5,956 nt of DNA. Origin: Oscillospiraceae bacterium (GTDB lineage: Bacteria > Bacillota > Clostridia > Oscillospirales > Ruminococcaceae). Location of the stretch: positions 1 to 5,956 of the forward strand of contig JAHHUA010000103.1 in the NCBI GenBank assembly GCA_020024235.1, written 5' to 3'. Below the pieces are notes generated by a model. The model saw only the letters and a list, made by a program, of their open reading frames with translations. It was not told the origin of the DNA and searched no databases. Position numbers and translations under genes: made by a program. Below, piece after piece: positions 4,765 to 5,956 of this stretch. Numbering within the stretch: position 1 is the first letter of the stretch; every line of letters starts with the position of its first letter.

Positions 4765-5956
4765 AATCCTTGAAAAGACCTCTTTTATATTGTGGAATTA
4801 TATTTTCTCTTACCTGCCTTTTGGCAGTAAACTTGAGCATGAATATTTTATATTCAATCTCCGTTTCTCTTTTGACAGCGGGGCTTGTATTTTTGTGCCA
4901 TAAAAAATACCTGCAAATTTTTGCAGGTATTTTATTTTCATTTTTAGCCGTAAATTCCGTAATTATATTCAATATTTTCGTATCAAACCCATATTTAAAA
5001 CTATCTGGAAGAACCTTTGAAGTTGAAGGCTTAGTTTGTAATACTTATATAAAAAACAATATAAAATATTTAAACTGCAAAATTTACATACCAAATTCTC
5101 AGGGACTAACGAAAAATTCATACTGTCTACTCAGAAGTTTTGACAAAGATACAGCAGAGCAAGGTCAATATTTTAAAGCAAAAATAAAAGCGGATATTCC
5201 TTTCAGTACCGATACTCCAAAACATTATCTTTCTAGAAATATTTATTTCACAGGAACTTTGGCATCAAAAAGCGAAATTATATTCTCTAATAGATATCCT
5301 CTTACAGAAAAGTCCGTATTAACAAATCTTTATATAAAACAAAACTTAGAAAAACAACTTTTCAATGACAATTTAGCAATAATTTCCGCCATGACTGTAG
5401 GCAATCGCAACATTATTGACCGAAATTTAGAGAATTATTTGAGAAAAAGCGGTGTAATACATATAATTGCCGTTTCAGGTATGCATGTAGCTATTATCTC
5501 TAAAGTTATCTCTCTTATTTTCTCGTTTTTCGGTATAAACAAAAGACTATGTGCAATTTTATCTTTGCCTTTTATATGGTTTTACGGATTTATCTGTGGC
5601 TTTCCGCCATCAACTGTGCGAAGTGTTATTATGATAACCATAGCCATTATAGGTGATGTGGTTTTTAAAGAAAGTGACAGCTTAAATTCTTTGGGGCTGG
5701 CAGCAGCAATTACCCTTTGTCTAAATCCATATCTAATATTAAATGTGGGATTTCAAATGTCATATATGGCTGTAATAGGAATAGCTTTGATTTCTAATCA
5801 GTATATGAGATTTTATAAAACCAAAATTCCGTTACCTCTCCGAAAAAGCGGAAAAGTATTTTTCCACAGTGTTTCCGCATGGATTTTTGTTTTGCCTTTG
5901 TGTGCATTTCACTTTGGTTATTTATCCGTACTCTCTCCCATAGCCAATCTTTTAAT
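4761..5956 (+). CDS. comEC: ComEC/Rec2 DNA uptake channel, 3'-truncated by window edge
   Basis: Polytopic membrane protein that forms the channel carrying single-stranded DNA across the cytoplasmic membrane in natural transformation. The 398 visible residues (numbered from GTG 4761) show three N-terminal membrane segments (about 7-24, 27-45, 50-74), then a soluble OB-like region of the DUF4131 type (about 82-175), then the start of the Competence domain. Signatures include HIIAVSGMHV (234-243), GFPPSTVRSVIM (280-291, Arg287) and NVGFQMSYMAVIGI (328-341). The C-terminal part, including any metallo-beta-lactamase-like nuclease domain, lies beyond the window. The frame is open from 4695. Usable starts are GTG 4761 or TTG 4770; neither has a good ribosome binding site, and the next ATG (4839) would remove the first membrane segment. 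It sits about 35 bases after recO and is probably in the same transcript. Family is confident; start is not. Confidence 0.92.
   Translation, partial: MKSLKRPLLYCGIIFSLTCLLAVNLSMNILYSISVSLLTAGLVFLCHKKYLQIFAGILFSFLAVNSVIIFNIFVSNPYLKLSGRTFEVEGLVCNTYIKNNIKYLNCKIYIPNSQGLTKNSYCLLRSFDKDTAEQGQYFKAKIKADIPFSTDTPKHYLSRNIYFTGTLASKSEIIFSNRYPLTEKSVLTNLYIKQNLEKQLFNDNLAIISAMTVGNRNIIDRNLENYLRKSGVIHIIAVSGMHVAIISKVISLIFSFFGINKRLCAILSLPFIWFYGFICGFPPSTVRSVIMITIAIIGDVVFKESDSLNSLGLAAAITLCLNPYLILNVGFQMSYMAVIGIALISNQYMRFYKTKIPLPLRKSGKVFFHSVSAWIFVLPLCAFHFGYLSVLSPIANLL
4904..4933 (+). repeat. Perfect 13-14 bp inverted repeat inside comEC, terminator-like
   Basis: AAAATACCTGCAAA (4904-4917) is perfectly complementary to TTTGCAGGTATTTT (4920-4933), with two bases between (effectively 13 bp with a four-base loop). 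T-rich sequence follows on the + strand (ATTTTCATTTTT), and on the - strand the stem runs into six T. It therefore resembles a two-way intrinsic terminator, although the GC part is only about six pairs. It covers comEC codons 48-58, about 145 bases after the start. Confidence 0.5.

Noticed and set aside
4748..4972. 74-codon open frame on the - strand near the comEC start
   Set aside because: It is antisense to the comEC membrane segments, with no recognisable domain.

Overview
The window looks like a housekeeping block from a low-GC Firmicute, most likely an endospore-forming member of the Clostridia. The DNA is AT-rich throughout, all genes are on the + strand, ribosome binding sites are mostly strong and purine-rich, and the gene order yqfD - phoH - ybeY - era - yqzL - recO is the familiar Bacillus/Clostridium arrangement. 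A more exact placement cannot be made from the sequence alone. No mobile element, CRISPR array, tRNA or rRNA was seen.

Layout: positions 1-1086 hold the 3' part of the sporulation gene yqfD, whose start lies before the window. A 266-bp AT-rich gap (1087-1352) follows. It holds a weak terminator-like hairpin, an extended -10 promoter motif, a small perfect hairpin and a good sigma-A-type promoter. From 1353 an apparently co-transcribed series runs phoH (1353-2330), ybeY (2350-2847), era (2865-3788), the very small yqzL (3870-4025), recO (3979-4725) and the 5' part of comEC (from 4761 to the window end). phoH-ybeY-era are 17-19 bp apart, yqzL and recO overlap by 47 bp, and comEC begins about 35 bp after recO.

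Functionally, PhoH (YbeZ-type ATPase), YbeY (endoribonuclease in 16S rRNA maturation) and Era (GTPase with a KH domain that binds the 16S 3' end) form a small-subunit ribosome biogenesis set. YqzL is a conserved tiny protein of unknown role. RecO (recombination mediator) and ComEC (DNA uptake channel) both handle single-stranded DNA, so the cluster moves from ribosome assembly to DNA repair and uptake.

No undescribed system is evident; the genes are well-known families. The points worth a second look are small: the overlooked yqzL gene with an 18-bp imperfect tandem repeat inside the recO translation start; missing cluster members (pgpH, dgkA, cdd) compared with Bacillus; a 13-14 bp perfect inverted repeat inside comEC; an odd non-ATG comEC start next to a four-codon mini-ORF; and the structured leader upstream of phoH.
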